Source: Solirubrobacterales bacterium (GTDB lineage: Bacteria > Actinomycetota > Thermoleophilia > Solirubrobacterales > Solirubrobacteraceae). Taken from it: 39,543 nucleotides of DNA. The stretch is from assembly GCA_027306855.1 (NCBI GenBank), contig DAHUYZ010000014.1, positions 1 to 39,543 on the forward strand, read 5' to 3'. A model generated the notes under the pieces. That model worked only from the letters and a program-made list of their open reading frames with translations, was not told the origin of the DNA and did no database searches. Shown in pieces: positions 6,619 to 14,762 of the stretch; position 1 is the first letter of the stretch, and the number at the start of each line of letters is the position of its first letter. Made by a program: the position numbers and the translations under genes.

Positions 6619-7395
6619 CTAGCGAGTGCTCCACACGGTCCCCACCCCTTCAAACCCGAGCGCGTTCTTCGTCGCTTCGGTCAGGTCGAATTCGCGCCCG
6701 GCCACGTACGGCCCGCGGTCGATCACAGGCACGCGCACCGAGCGACTGCCGTAGCGCAGCGTCACGATCGTGCCGCACGGCAGTGTCTTGTTCGCGACGC
6801 CCATCGTCGAGTTCGTGAGATAGCCGCCACATGCGAGCCCTCCGCCGCCCCCGTACCACGAGGCGACGGTAGCCCGATAGGAGCTGAGCTGACCTATGAG
6901 ACGATGCGTCGCAAGATCGCGGGGATCGCCCGCGAACAGGACGCGCACCCGCTCGGTGAGCAGACGGCGCGGGACGGAGCGCAACACAAACCGCCCGCGT
7001 GTGCCGGTATGGGCCCGAGCGATTGTGCGCCAGCCGCTCGATCCAAGCCGCTGCAGCACGACAAGGCGCCCCGTCAGCATCGGCCGCAGCGTTCCGGCCA
7101 CGGTTGCTACTTGGCCGTCGAGCACGTCCAGGACGTCGCGACGGATCGTGAGCCTCGTGTGGACGCGCGCGAACACCGCGAGCGGACCGGCCGAGCTGCC
7201 AATCGCGACCGGCGATATGCCGGGCAACGGTCCCGCGGGGGTCCTTTGCACGGAGCCGGCGGGCGCGGGCGCGACGGCACTCGCCGCGAAGGCCACGGGG
7301 GCGCCGATCAAAGCGCAGGCGAACGAGAGCGCGATGAGCGCTCGGGGCTGGCGCAGCGCACGTGCGCGGCGGGCCCAAGATATGTGCGGCCTCAA
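6619..7395 (-). CDS. RlpA-like secreted double-psi beta-barrel protein
   Basis: The 258-residue protein has an N-terminal signal peptide (hydrophobic core around residues 19-40, Ala-rich cleavage region), a middle beta-rich domain, and a C-terminal RlpA-like double-psi beta-barrel starting at ASWYGGGG and including VPVIDRGPY and REFDLTEAT. RlpA proteins act on peptidoglycan. The Asp of DRGP is present, but the His of the usual AHKTLPFGT is Asn here (VANKTLPCGT), so lytic transglycosylase activity is doubtful; two cysteines may form a disulfide. The start is TTG at 7395, fixed by an AAGGAGG Shine-Dalgarno sequence at 7403-7409, 7 bases upstream. A c-di-AMP riboswitch lies in its leader. Confidence 0.87.
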   Translation of the reverse strand: MRPHISWARRARALRQPRALIALSFACALIGAPVAFAASAVAPAPAGSVQRTPAGPLPGISPVAIGSSAGPLAVFARVHTRLTIRRDVLDVLDGQVATVAGTLRPMLTGRLVVLQRLGSSGWRTIARAHTGTRGRFVLRSVPRRLLTERVRVLFAGDPRDLATHRLIGQLSSYRATVASWYGGGGGLACGGYLTNSTMGVANKTLPCGTIVTLRYGSRSVRVPVIDRGPYVAGREFDLTEATKNALGFEGVGTVWSTR

Positions 7396-7399
7396 GAGA

Positions 7400-7588
7400 G
7401 GTCCTCCTTGGTGGACCGCCTACGGGGTTAGCTGTCGGGCTCACGTCCAGCCGGGCGCGCACATCCACACGCGCGCCGGCCGGGCGTTACGGCCAAGCCA
7501 AGCGGCCGATTCGCCCCATCCGAGCCTCAAAGGCAGGCCCGGCAGTGGGTCCCCCGCTCGCCCTCATCCACGACGGCGACTCGGCGGG
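7400..7588 (-). ncRNA. c-di-AMP riboswitch (ydaO/yuaA class) controlling the RlpA-like gene
   Basis: Reading the minus strand, the conserved blocks of the ydaO class appear in order: GGGGGACCCA (7546-7555), GGGGCGAATCGG (7506-7517) and GAGCCCGACAGCTAACC running into CCGTAGGCG (7417-7442). The P1 helix pairs CCGCC (7583-7587) with GGCGG (7416-7420). Cell-wall hydrolases of the RlpA/Rpf type are classic targets of this riboswitch in Actinobacteria. Directly after P1 is a hairpin GGTCC-8 nt-GGACC (7400-7417) that holds part of the Shine-Dalgarno sequence, and its 5' arm shares two bases with P1. No U-tract terminator follows, so control may be translational. In the rest of the intergenic region (7589-7774) I see no convincing promoter. 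Confidence 0.92.
7403..7409 (-). promoter_or_regulatory. Shine-Dalgarno sequence fixing the TTG start of the RlpA-like gene
   Basis: AAGGAGG on the minus strand is a near-perfect complement to the 16S 3' end and lies 7 bases before the TTG at 7393-7395. Part of it is inside the GGTCC/GGACC hairpin that follows the riboswitch. Confidence 0.85.
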
Positions 7589-7774
7589 TAGAACAGTCGT
7601 CCATAAGGATCGGCGCCGCTTGAGATCGCCAGTGTGCGTGCGGTCACACTCCCGAACACAACTAAATAAGCCGCCCTATCCGAACTCGTCCTGTTATTTG
7701 GACTGAATGACGAGCCCTGAGAGAGGCATACGCGACCCGCGAGCGGCAGCCCGATTTCGAGGCGGCCGAATAGG

Positions 7775-8962
7775 ATGGCGCGCGCCGTGTCCCAACAGCC
7801 GCCCTTCTCCAACTACGAGCACGAGATCTATGTCGCCGGGATGCTCGGGGGCCGCAAGCCGGCCAGATCGCTGGACTGGCGTGAGCTTGAGCGCGACGCC
7901 TACGCGATGCTTGCGAGAGGGCCGCGCGGGTACATCGAGGGTGGCGCGGGTCTATGGGAGACGATGCGCGCCAACCGCGACGCGTTCGACGAGTGGCGGA
8001 TCGTGCCACGGATGCTCAGGGACGTCTCGGAGCGCACGCTGGAGCGCACGGTGCTTGGCACGCAGCTGGCCGCCCCGGTGCTGCTGGCGCCGATCGGCGT
8101 GCAGACCGTCGCGCACCCCGAAGGCGAGCTTGCAAGCGCGCGGGCCGCCGCCCAGGTGGGCGTGCCGCTGATCGCGAGCACCGCCGCCGCCCACACGATC
8201 GAGGAGATCGCGCAGGCCGCAGACGGACTGCCGTGCTGGTATCAGCTCTACTGGCCGCGCGACCGCGAGCTTGCGCGCAGCTTTATCGCGCGCGCCGAGA
8301 GCGCCGGCTACCGGGCGATCGTCGTGACGCTCGACACATGGCTGCTGGGCTGGCGCCCGGCCGACCTGACGGACGGCTTCCTGCCGTTTCTGCGCGGGGA
8401 GGGCAACGCCAACTACCTGCAGGACCCGGTCTTCCGCGCCGCGCTGCCCAAGCCGCCGGAGGAGGACCTGCCGACGGCCGTGGCGTACTGGGCCTGGCAG
8501 TTCTCAAACCCATCCGTCACCTGGGACGACATCTCTTTCCTGCGCGAGTGCACGCAGCTGCCGATTGTCCTGAAGGGCATCCAGTCGGCCGACGACGCGC
8601 GCTTGGCCGTCGAGCATGGCATCGAGGGGATGATCATCTCCAACCATGGCGGTCGCCAGGTCGACGGCGCGATCGGCTCGCTGCAAGCGCTGCCCGGCAT
8701 CGCGCAAGCCGTCGGCGAGCGCTGCGAGGTGCTGTTCGACAGCGGCATCCGCTCGGGCGCGGACGCGCTCAAGGCACTCGCGCTCGGCGCTAGAGCAGTC
8801 TGCCTCGGGCGCCCCTACGTCTGGGGCCTCGCGCTCGGCGGAGAGTCGGGCGTCGTCGAGGTCCTGCGCTCCTTCCTCGCCGACCTGGACCTCAACATGG
8901 CGCTCTCGGGCCATGCCTCGATCGACGAGGTCGGCCTACACACGCTCATACACACTCGCTAG
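7775..8962 (+). CDS. Lactate 2-monooxygenase-like FMN alpha-hydroxyacid oxidase
   Basis: The 395-residue protein is an FMN-dependent alpha-hydroxyacid oxidase. Length and several stretches resemble mycobacterial lactate 2-monooxygenase, which converts L-lactate and O2 to acetate, CO2 and water: NYEHEIY near the N-terminus, APVLLAPIGVQT, YQLYWPRDRELARSFI, TLDTWLLGWRPADL with PFLRG, and the active-site SNHGGRQVDGAIGSL with FDSGIRSGADALKAL and GRPYVWGLALGG. The long TLDTWxxGWRPxDL loop separates it from glycolate oxidase and L-lactate dehydrogenase. A GTG at 7787 is an alternative start that fits the family N-terminus as well. It implies aerobic lactate use. The substrate could also be another 2-hydroxyacid. 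Confidence 0.88.
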   Translation: MARAVSQQPPFSNYEHEIYVAGMLGGRKPARSLDWRELERDAYAMLARGPRGYIEGGAGLWETMRANRDAFDEWRIVPRMLRDVSERTLERTVLGTQLAAPVLLAPIGVQTVAHPEGELASARAAAQVGVPLIASTAAAHTIEEIAQAADGLPCWYQLYWPRDRELARSFIARAESAGYRAIVVTLDTWLLGWRPADLTDGFLPFLRGEGNANYLQDPVFRAALPKPPEEDLPTAVAYWAWQFSNPSVTWDDISFLRECTQLPIVLKGIQSADDARLAVEHGIEGMIISNHGGRQVDGAIGSLQALPGIAQAVGERCEVLFDSGIRSGADALKALALGARAVCLGRPYVWGLALGGESGVVEVLRSFLADLDLNMALSGHASIDEVGLHTLIHTR

Positions 8963-8986
8963 CGAGGCTTCCCAACCGCTCTGAGC

Positions 8987-9181
8987 TCAGACCGCGCCGC
9001 CGGCGCGGCGCGTCGGCGGCAGGAGCGCGCCGATGATCCAGAACAAAGGGATGAATATCCCAACGAGGAACATGATCCAGTGGCCCTTGCGGATCGAGAT
9101 GATCCCGAGCGTTATCAGCAAGACGACGTAGATCACGCCGAGCAGGAAACCGCCCGTCGTCGACAAGGCCAGTGGAGGCAT
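8987..9181 (-). CDS. Small two-helix membrane protein
   Basis: The 64-residue protein has two predicted membrane helices (about residues 10-30 and 35-54) with a positively charged turn (SIRKGHW) between them and a basic C-terminal tail (PPTRRAGGAV). The aromatic segment GHWIMFLVGIFIPLFWIIGAL is like that of small uncharacterised actinobacterial membrane proteins. It lies tail to tail with the lactate monooxygenase gene and is transcribed divergently from the acyltransferase gene. Function unknown. Confidence 0.7.
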   Translation of the reverse strand: MPPLALSTTGGFLLGVIYVVLLITLGIISIRKGHWIMFLVGIFIPLFWIIGALLPPTRRAGGAV

Positions 9182-9287
9182 GCGCTGGGCTCCTTTGTGC
9201 GCGTTGGACTACAGCCTCCCGCGCGGCGGATCGCATCCCATCACCCCGAACGGATGAACTTGCCGGGTCGAAGGAGCGCTTGCGCAA

Positions 9288-9316
9288 TTGACGACTGCGA
9301 CCGCACCCGCGACAAT
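9288..9316 (+). promoter_or_regulatory. Promoter of the WS/DGAT gene with probable leaderless start
   Basis: TTGACG (9288-9293), a 17-bp spacer and GACAAT (9311-9316) form a good sigma-70-type promoter. Only 6 bases separate the -10 box from the ATG at 9323, so transcription would begin at or next to the start codon. There is no Shine-Dalgarno sequence in that space, consistent with a leaderless mRNA, which is common in Actinobacteria. Confidence 0.65.
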
Positions 9317-9322
9317 CAGAGC

Positions 9323-10795
9323 ATGCCCAACCCCGATCGCCTCTCGGGTCTCGACTCGGCTTTCCTACACATCGAGAATGCCGGTACCGCGCACATGCAC
9401 GTCGGATCGGTGATGGTGTTCGAGGGCCAGGCACCCGAGTATGAGCAGCTCGTCGAACACATACTCGCGCGGCTGCACCTCGTGCCGCGCTATCGCCAGC
9501 GGCTGGCGTTCGTGCCGTTCGGCCAGGGCCGACCCGTCTGGATCGACGATCCCCATTTCAACCCGCGCTACCACATCCGTCACACGGCGCTTCCACGACC
9601 GGGCGACGAGGCGGAGCTCAAGCGGCTCGCGGGCCGCGTCTTCTCTCAGCGCCTGGATCGCTCCAAGCCCCTGTGGGAGATGTGGCTCGTGCAGCGCATG
9701 GCCCGCGATCGCTTCGCCGTCATCGCGAAGACCCACCACGCTCTCGTCGACGGGGTCTCCGGAGTGGACATCACGACAGTGCTGTTCGACACCGAGGCCG
9801 AGCCTGCGCACGCCACGCGCGTGCCGGCGCCGTGGGTGGCGCAACCGCTACCCGGCCGAGCCAAGCTGCTCGCCGATGCTTTGCTGGAGCGCTCGACCGT
9901 TCCCGGAGAGATGCTGCGTGGAGCGCGTGCGATGGCGCGCACGCCACGACGGGCGCTCGAGCGTGCGAAGGACGCGCTCATCGGCGTCGGCCAGACGACG
10001 CTTGCGGGCGTCAGCTCACCGGCACCGCACAGTCCCTTCAACGTGGACATCGGCCCACACCGCCGTTACACCTTCCTCGACGCGGAGCTCGCCCAGTTCA
10101 AGGAGATCAAGAACACCCTCGGTGGGACCCTCAACGACGTCGTGCTCGCCGCCGTCAGCCTGGCGCTCGGGCACCACATGCGCGCGCAGGGCTATGACAC
10201 CGAGGGGCTCGTCCTGAAGGCGATGATTCCCGTTTCGGTGCGCGCCGACGCCGAGCGCGGCGCGCTCGGCAACCGCGTCGCCGCGATGTGGGCGCCGCTT
10301 CCCGTCGGAGTCGCCGACCCCGTCGAGTGCCTCGCGCAGGTGCGCCTGGAGATGGATGACCTCAAGCGCTCCGGTCAGGCCGTCGGTGCACAGGTTCTGA
10401 CGAATCTCGCAGGCTTCGCGCCTCCCACGATCCTCGGCCAGGCGGCTCGCCTGCAAGCGCGTCAGCGCTTCTTCAACCTCGTCGTCACGAACGTCCCCGG
10501 CCCACAGTTTCCGCTGTACATGCTCGGGCGTCCTATGGTCGCGCTCTACCCTGTCGTGCCGCTCGCCCACCGCCTCGCGTTGGGGATCGCCGTGATGAGC
10601 TACAACGGCCGGCTCGGCTTCGGCCTGCTCGCAGACTACGACGCGATCCCCGAGCTCGAGACGATCGCGCATGAGCTCGAGCGCGCCATCGCTTCGCTCG
10701 CGACGGCCGCGGGCGCCGGCTCCGATCAAGGACGCTCCCGCGGGCGCAAGACGTCGGCGCGAGGCCCACGAGGAAGGTCTGCGGTCGGGGGCTAA
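9323..10795 (+). CDS. Wax ester synthase / acyl-CoA:diacylglycerol acyltransferase
   Basis: The 490-residue protein is a bacterial WS/DGAT enzyme, which esterifies acyl-CoA to diacylglycerol or fatty alcohols to make storage triacylglycerol or wax esters at the membrane. It starts with the family's RLSGLDSAFLHIE and carries the condensing active site as KTHHALVDGVSG (HHxxxDG). The C-terminal half has GGTLNDVVLAAV, the PLPVGVADP loop, NLVVTNVPGP and later GLLADYDAIPE, all typical. The last 30 residues are a basic low-complexity tail. The start ATG is set by the family N-terminus and by the promoter 6 bases upstream. It suggests lipid storage under carbon excess. Confidence 0.92.
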   Translation: MPNPDRLSGLDSAFLHIENAGTAHMHVGSVMVFEGQAPEYEQLVEHILARLHLVPRYRQRLAFVPFGQGRPVWIDDPHFNPRYHIRHTALPRPGDEAELKRLAGRVFSQRLDRSKPLWEMWLVQRMARDRFAVIAKTHHALVDGVSGVDITTVLFDTEAEPAHATRVPAPWVAQPLPGRAKLLADALLERSTVPGEMLRGARAMARTPRRALERAKDALIGVGQTTLAGVSSPAPHSPFNVDIGPHRRYTFLDAELAQFKEIKNTLGGTLNDVVLAAVSLALGHHMRAQGYDTEGLVLKAMIPVSVRADAERGALGNRVAAMWAPLPVGVADPVECLAQVRLEMDDLKRSGQAVGAQVLTNLAGFAPPTILGQAARLQARQRFFNLVVTNVPGPQFPLYMLGRPMVALYPVVPLAHRLALGIAVMSYNGRLGFGLLADYDAIPELETIAHELERAIASLATAAGAGSDQGRSRGRKTSARGPRGRSAVGG

Positions 10796-10804
10796 GGCTG
10801 GCGC

Positions 10805-11440
10805 TCACGGCGTTATTTGATGGCTGAGCCGCGGCACAGCCTGACCCGGCGGGAGCTGGCTTCGCAGAGGCAAGCGGTCAAAGCCCGTGTTGGCAGAGGG
10901 CGGCGGCAACGGCGCTTGCGAGAGCCCCGGCTCGTTGACCGGCGTCATCGTTTGGGCCGCATCCCATGCAAGGGTGGCCCCCGTGCTCTGAGAGCTGCCC
11001 CTGCCGTAGATGCTCACGACGACGGGTCCCGTCGCGAGCGTGAGCGTCGCTCCATCCTGACTGGAGACGGCTCGCAGACCCCTGATCGCGATTGCCTGTG
11101 CTCCGGCTCCGTCGCTAGGAACGAAGCTGTTGTCGGGCGAAGTCACGACCTGGAGCGGCGTCACGCACGTGTACTGACCGCCGACGAGACAGTTGCCGTA
11201 GTCGATCGTCACCGCGCCACCCGGGTCTTCGCGGACACTCGAGGTTTCGAGCCCATCGAAGCGAAGACCCAGCCAGTAGACGGGGAAGCGGCTGTTCACG
11301 AGCACGTCCTCAAACGGCGCTGCGCCGATCGGCTCATCCTGGAGCGTGTCGCCGCAGGCGGAGAGCAATAACGCACACGCGAGCGCCGCCGCGATTGGAG
11401 CGCCGGCGGAGATCACGCGTGGTTGCGTCAGCCGTCGCAT
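10805..11440 (-). CDS. Putative lipoprotein of unknown function
   Basis: The 211-residue product (ATG at 11440; a further ATG lies at 11455) has a lipoprotein signal peptide with a lipobox LLSAC followed by GD, so it is probably anchored outside the membrane by a lipidated cysteine. The mature part is a beta-rich domain with VTIDYGNCLVGG and a second Cys (YTCVTP) that may form a disulfide, then a Pro/Ser-rich C-terminus. I recognise no functional family. It lies 63 bp downstream of nadE on the same strand and converges on the WS/DGAT gene with a 9-bp gap. Confidence 0.75.
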   Translation of the reverse strand: MRRLTQPRVISAGAPIAAALACALLLSACGDTLQDEPIGAAPFEDVLVNSRFPVYWLGLRFDGLETSSVREDPGGAVTIDYGNCLVGGQYTCVTPLQVVTSPDNSFVPSDGAGAQAIAIRGLRAVSSQDGATLTLATGPVVVSIYGRGSSQSTGATLAWDAAQTMTPVNEPGLSQAPLPPPSANTGFDRLPLRSQLPPGQAVPRLSHQITP

Positions 11441-11518
11441 CTCGTCAGCCGGCATGACTGGCGTGGTGGTCGTGCAGGAAAGCGCATCGTCGACTCTCGT
11501 TAGTCATCCCCCGCATCC

Positions 11519-13282
11519 TCAGCCCCTGTACGCGTTTGTGATCGGCATCCTTCGATCGCGCCCGAATGCGCGCTCGGTGATCTTGATGCCGGGCGGCGCC
11601 TGGCGGCGCTTGTACTCGGCTAGATCGACAAGCCGCGTCGCGCGCTCCACCTCGGCGGCCGGCAGGCCTTCGGCGATCAGCTGCTCGCGACTGCGGTCGA
11701 GCTCGATGTAGCCGTGCAGGATGCGGTCGAGAACCTCGTACGGCGGCAGCGAGTCCTGATCGAGCTGTCCTTCCCTGAGCTCAGCCGACGGGGGACGTTC
11801 GATAATCGAGGTCGGGATCGGCGCCGGCACACGCCCTCCCGCTGCCCCCTCGCCGGTGTTGCGCCAGCGAGCAAGCCTGTACACGAGCGTCTTGGGGACG
11901 TCCTTGATGACCGCAAAGCCGCCAGCGAGATCACCGTAGAGCGTCGTGTAGCCGACGGCCATCTCCGACTTGTTGCCGGTCGTGAGCACGATCCAGCCGA
12001 ACTTGTTCGAGAGGGCCATCAGCAGGTTGCCACGTATGCGCGCCTGCAGATTCTCCTCGGTCAGGTCGGCTTTTATCCCATCGAAGTCGCCGCTCAGCGT
12101 ATCGGCGTACGCGCCCATAACCGCCTCGATCGCGAGCTCATGGACACGAACGTCCAGCGCCCGCGCGAGCGCGCCCGCGTCTGCTTGGGTTCCGGTGGAG
12201 GAGTAGCGCGAAGGCATGATCGCCACGTTGACGCGACCCGCGCCCAGAGCGTCGACGGCCAGGCAGGCCACCAGCGCCGAGTCGATCCCCCCGGAAAGCC
12301 CGAGTATGACCTGCTCGAAACCGTTCTTCTCGACGTAGTCGCGCAATCCGAGCAGCAGAGCGCAATAAACCTCATGCTCCACCGAGGCGATGGGCCGGCG
12401 CACAGACCCCGACACGGCTGTGGCGGGCATAAGCGACGAGCCCGGCGTGGCCGTTGGGATCGGCCGCGCGATCGCCCGCTTCTTGCGTGGCGCCGCCGGA
12501 GTGGAGGGCGCCAAGTCGAGGTTACATACGAGCAATTCTTCCTCGAACTGCGCCGCCCTAGCAACCGTCTCGCCGTCGCGATCGAGCACGAAAGAGTGCC
12601 CGTCGAAGACCAGCTCGTCCTGGCCACCGACCATCGCGCAGAAAGCGATCCAGGCTCCGGTCTCACGGGCGCGCTGCGCGAACAGGCGCTCGCGCTCAAG
12701 GCCCTTGCCCGCGTGATAAGGCGACGCTGAAATGTTCGCGATCAAGCCGGCGCCCCTCGCGGCCTCTTCGCTCCCCGGTGCGCCCGAGACCCACAGGTCC
12801 TCGCACACCGTCAGCCCGACCAGCTGCCCTGCGACATCGATCGCCACGCCCGCCGGGTCACCTGACTTGAAGTAGCGCTGCTCGTCAAACACTCCGTAGT
12901 TGGGCAGGTGGACCTTGCGGTAGATGCAATCGACCCGTCCGTCGCGCAGCACGGCCGCGGAGTTGTGCACCACGGTCGCGATCGGGCCGGGTGAGCCCGG
13001 CGCCGGCGACCGCAGCGCCCCCGGGATGCGCTCAGGAAAACCGACGACGGCGACGATTCCCTTCACCCCGCCGGCCAGCTCCTCCAGCGCCGCGCCCGTA
13101 TCGGAGAGGAAGTGCTCGCGCATGAGCAGGTCCTCGGGCGGATAGCCGGTCAGCGCGAGCTCTGGAAACAGGACGAGATCGGCCCCCGCCTCGATCGCCG
13201 TCTCGATCCCCGCGCGGATACGAGCGGCGTTGCCGGTTAGGTCACCGACGGTCGCGTTCATCTGGCAGAGAGCGAGGCGCAT
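11519..13282 (-). CDS. nadE: Glutamine-dependent NAD+ synthetase
   Basis: The 587-residue enzyme makes the last step of NAD+ synthesis: deamido-NAD+, ATP and glutamine-derived ammonia give NAD+. The N-terminal nitrilase-like glutaminase domain (about 1-270) carries the catalytic triad E41 (FPELALTGYPPEDLL), K123 (YRKVHLPNYGVF) and C160 (GLTVCEDLW). After a linker, the synthetase domain has the PP-loop LGLSGGIDSALVA and later LTTGNKSEMAVGYTTLYGD. Length and order are those of the bacterial two-domain form. The ATG at 13282 precedes MRLALCQMNATVGDL, the usual start. It lies 33 bp behind the thioesterase gene. Confidence 0.96.
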   Translation of the reverse strand: MRLALCQMNATVGDLTGNAARIRAGIETAIEAGADLVLFPELALTGYPPEDLLMREHFLSDTGAALEELAGGVKGIVAVVGFPERIPGALRSPAPGSPGPIATVVHNSAAVLRDGRVDCIYRKVHLPNYGVFDEQRYFKSGDPAGVAIDVAGQLVGLTVCEDLWVSGAPGSEEAARGAGLIANISASPYHAGKGLERERLFAQRARETGAWIAFCAMVGGQDELVFDGHSFVLDRDGETVARAAQFEEELLVCNLDLAPSTPAAPRKKRAIARPIPTATPGSSLMPATAVSGSVRRPIASVEHEVYCALLLGLRDYVEKNGFEQVILGLSGGIDSALVACLAVDALGAGRVNVAIMPSRYSSTGTQADAGALARALDVRVHELAIEAVMGAYADTLSGDFDGIKADLTEENLQARIRGNLLMALSNKFGWIVLTTGNKSEMAVGYTTLYGDLAGGFAVIKDVPKTLVYRLARWRNTGEGAAGGRVPAPIPTSIIERPPSAELREGQLDQDSLPPYEVLDRILHGYIELDRSREQLIAEGLPAAEVERATRLVDLAEYKRRQAPPGIKITERAFGRDRRMPITNAYRG

Positions 13283-13315
13283 GGCACCAGTATCGCCCGA
13301 GCGCGTGCGCCGTGA

Positions 13316-13729
13316 TCAGCCGCGCATCGGCCGCACGGCGATCGTCATGCGCGTCACCGCGCACAGGCGGTCCTCGTCGTCTGTGAAGCGCACGTCCCAC
13401 AGCCACGTCGTACGTCCCCTGTGCAGACGCGTCGCGTGCCCGCGGACGGCCCCTTCGGTTATCGGCCGCAAGAAGCTCGTGCTGTTGGACATTCCCATCG
13501 CGACCATCCCATCTCCCAGCACCGCCAGGCCTGTGGCGATCGAGGCCATCGACTCAGCCAGTGAGGCGTATACGCCTCCGTGCACGAGGCCGGCCGGCTG
13601 CTTGAGCTCGTCGCGCACGCTCACCCGCGCGTGCACCTCAGTCTCTGACATCTCGAGCAGCTCCAAGCCGTAGAGACGGTCGAAGCCGTGGAGCGCATCG
13701 TTGATCTGCTCGGCAGTCGGCGTGGCCAT
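13316..13729 (-). CDS. PaaI-family hotdog-fold thioesterase
   Basis: The 137-residue hotdog protein resembles PaaI/YdiI-type acyl-CoA thioesterases. The helix motif LVHGGVYASLAESMAS gives the HGGxxxxxxE pattern with the catalytic acid, and the beta-strand SNSTSFLRPITEGAVRG follows. Such enzymes release free acids from aryl- or acyl-CoA, for example in phenylacetate breakdown or menaquinone synthesis; nothing nearby fixes the substrate. The ATG at 13729 is chosen over an upstream in-frame ATG because the extension would overlap the divergent gene at 13776. Confidence 0.85.
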   Translation of the reverse strand: MATPTAEQINDALHGFDRLYGLELLEMSETEVHARVSVRDELKQPAGLVHGGVYASLAESMASIATGLAVLGDGMVAMGMSNSTSFLRPITEGAVRGHATRLHRGRTTWLWDVRFTDDEDRLCAVTRMTIAVRPMRG

Positions 13730-13775
13730 CGCGCGGCCACGATAGCCTACGCTCAGGCCATCGGCCTTCTCGATT

Positions 13776-14759
13776 ATGCCGCAGCTGGATCGCCTCCCAC
13801 CCGACCAACGCGCCGTGCTTTCGTTGGTGCTCGAGCAGGGCAAGAGCTATGGCGAGGTTGCTGAGCTGCTCGGCCTCTCAGAGCACGCCGTGCGCGAGTG
13901 GGCGCATGCCGCGCTCGACGCGCTCGCCACCGCGGGAGCAGCCATCCCGGATCGAAACGGCGCCACGAAGGCCGCAACCGTTGCTCGGACGACGCCCCCC
14001 ACGTTCGAGGCGGCCGCCCCCATACTCGACGCGCCGTCAACACCGCCGCGGCCTGTGATGACTGCGACAGCCGATGAGCTGCCCGTCTCGACGACGCACG
14101 CTCCAGCCGATGAGCCATCCACCCCGGCGATGACCGCGACGGCCGATCAGCCATTGCCGCCTGCACGTGAAGCCCAGCGCCCAGCAGCGCCCCGCGACCG
14201 AACACCCGAGGTGATGTCGCGCGGCTCGCGTCTAAAGGGTGCACTTCTGCTCGCGGTGATCGCTCTCGCCGTCGTCATAGCCGTCATCGTGATCTCGGGC
14301 GGCGGCGGCAAAAGCTCGGCGCCCACCACATCCTCATCCACAAGCGGCTCCAAATCCGGAGCCACCTCCACTCCCGGCTCGACGGGCGCCTCCACCGCAG
14401 CGGCCGGCACGCCGACGGTCGACAAGCGCCTGACGCTCACATCGACCGAACCAGGCTCGAAAGCGAGCGGTGTGGGCTTCGTGCTCTCAGAGGGCTCCCA
14501 CCGCGCCTTCTATGTGGCGGCCCAGAGCCTGCCCCCGTCGTCGGGCTTCTTCTATGCGGTGTGGCTGTACGACTCGCCCTCAAAGGCCGCTCCGCTTGGT
14601 CGCGCGCCGACCGTCGGGTCTGACGGGCGCATGGAAGGCGGCGGGCCACTGCCGTCGAACGCAAGCGGCTACAGCAAGCTGATCGTCACCCGCGAGACGA
14701 GCACGCGTCCTTTGCGGCCTGGACCGATCGTGCTGAGCGGTCACTTCGCACTGCACTGA
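13776..14759 (+). CDS. Membrane protein fusing a sigma region-4 HTH to an RskA-like outer domain
   Basis: The 327-residue protein has three parts. Residues 1-50 (LPPDQRAVLSLVLEQGKSYG, then EVAELLGLSEHAVREWAHAAL) look like sigma-70 region 4, a -35-binding helix-turn-helix. Residues 55-150 are a Pro/Ala/Thr-rich linker that repeats MTATAD twice (94-99, 118-123). One membrane helix (154-174) follows, then a Gly/Ser/Thr-rich spacer. The C-terminal domain (about 215-327) resembles the extracytoplasmic part of RskA/anti-sigma-K proteins, with FFYAVWLYDSP, APLGRAPTV and DGRMEGGGPLP. No zinc anti-sigma motif and no sigma region 2 are seen. It may be a membrane-tethered transcription regulator that senses the cell exterior. 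Confidence 0.72.
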   Translation: MPQLDRLPPDQRAVLSLVLEQGKSYGEVAELLGLSEHAVREWAHAALDALATAGAAIPDRNGATKAATVARTTPPTFEAAAPILDAPSTPPRPVMTATADELPVSTTHAPADEPSTPAMTATADQPLPPAREAQRPAAPRDRTPEVMSRGSRLKGALLLAVIALAVVIAVIVISGGGGKSSAPTTSSSTSGSKSGATSTPGSTGASTAAAGTPTVDKRLTLTSTEPGSKASGVGFVLSEGSHRAFYVAAQSLPPSSGFFYAVWLYDSPSKAAPLGRAPTVGSDGRMEGGGPLPSNASGYSKLIVTRETSTRPLRPGPIVLSGHFALH

Positions 14760-14762
14760 TCG

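Noticed and set aside
7954-8793. Long Arg-rich plus-strand frame inside the lactate monooxygenase gene
   Set aside because: It is a frame shadow typical of GC-rich coding sequence, with no domain or start signal.
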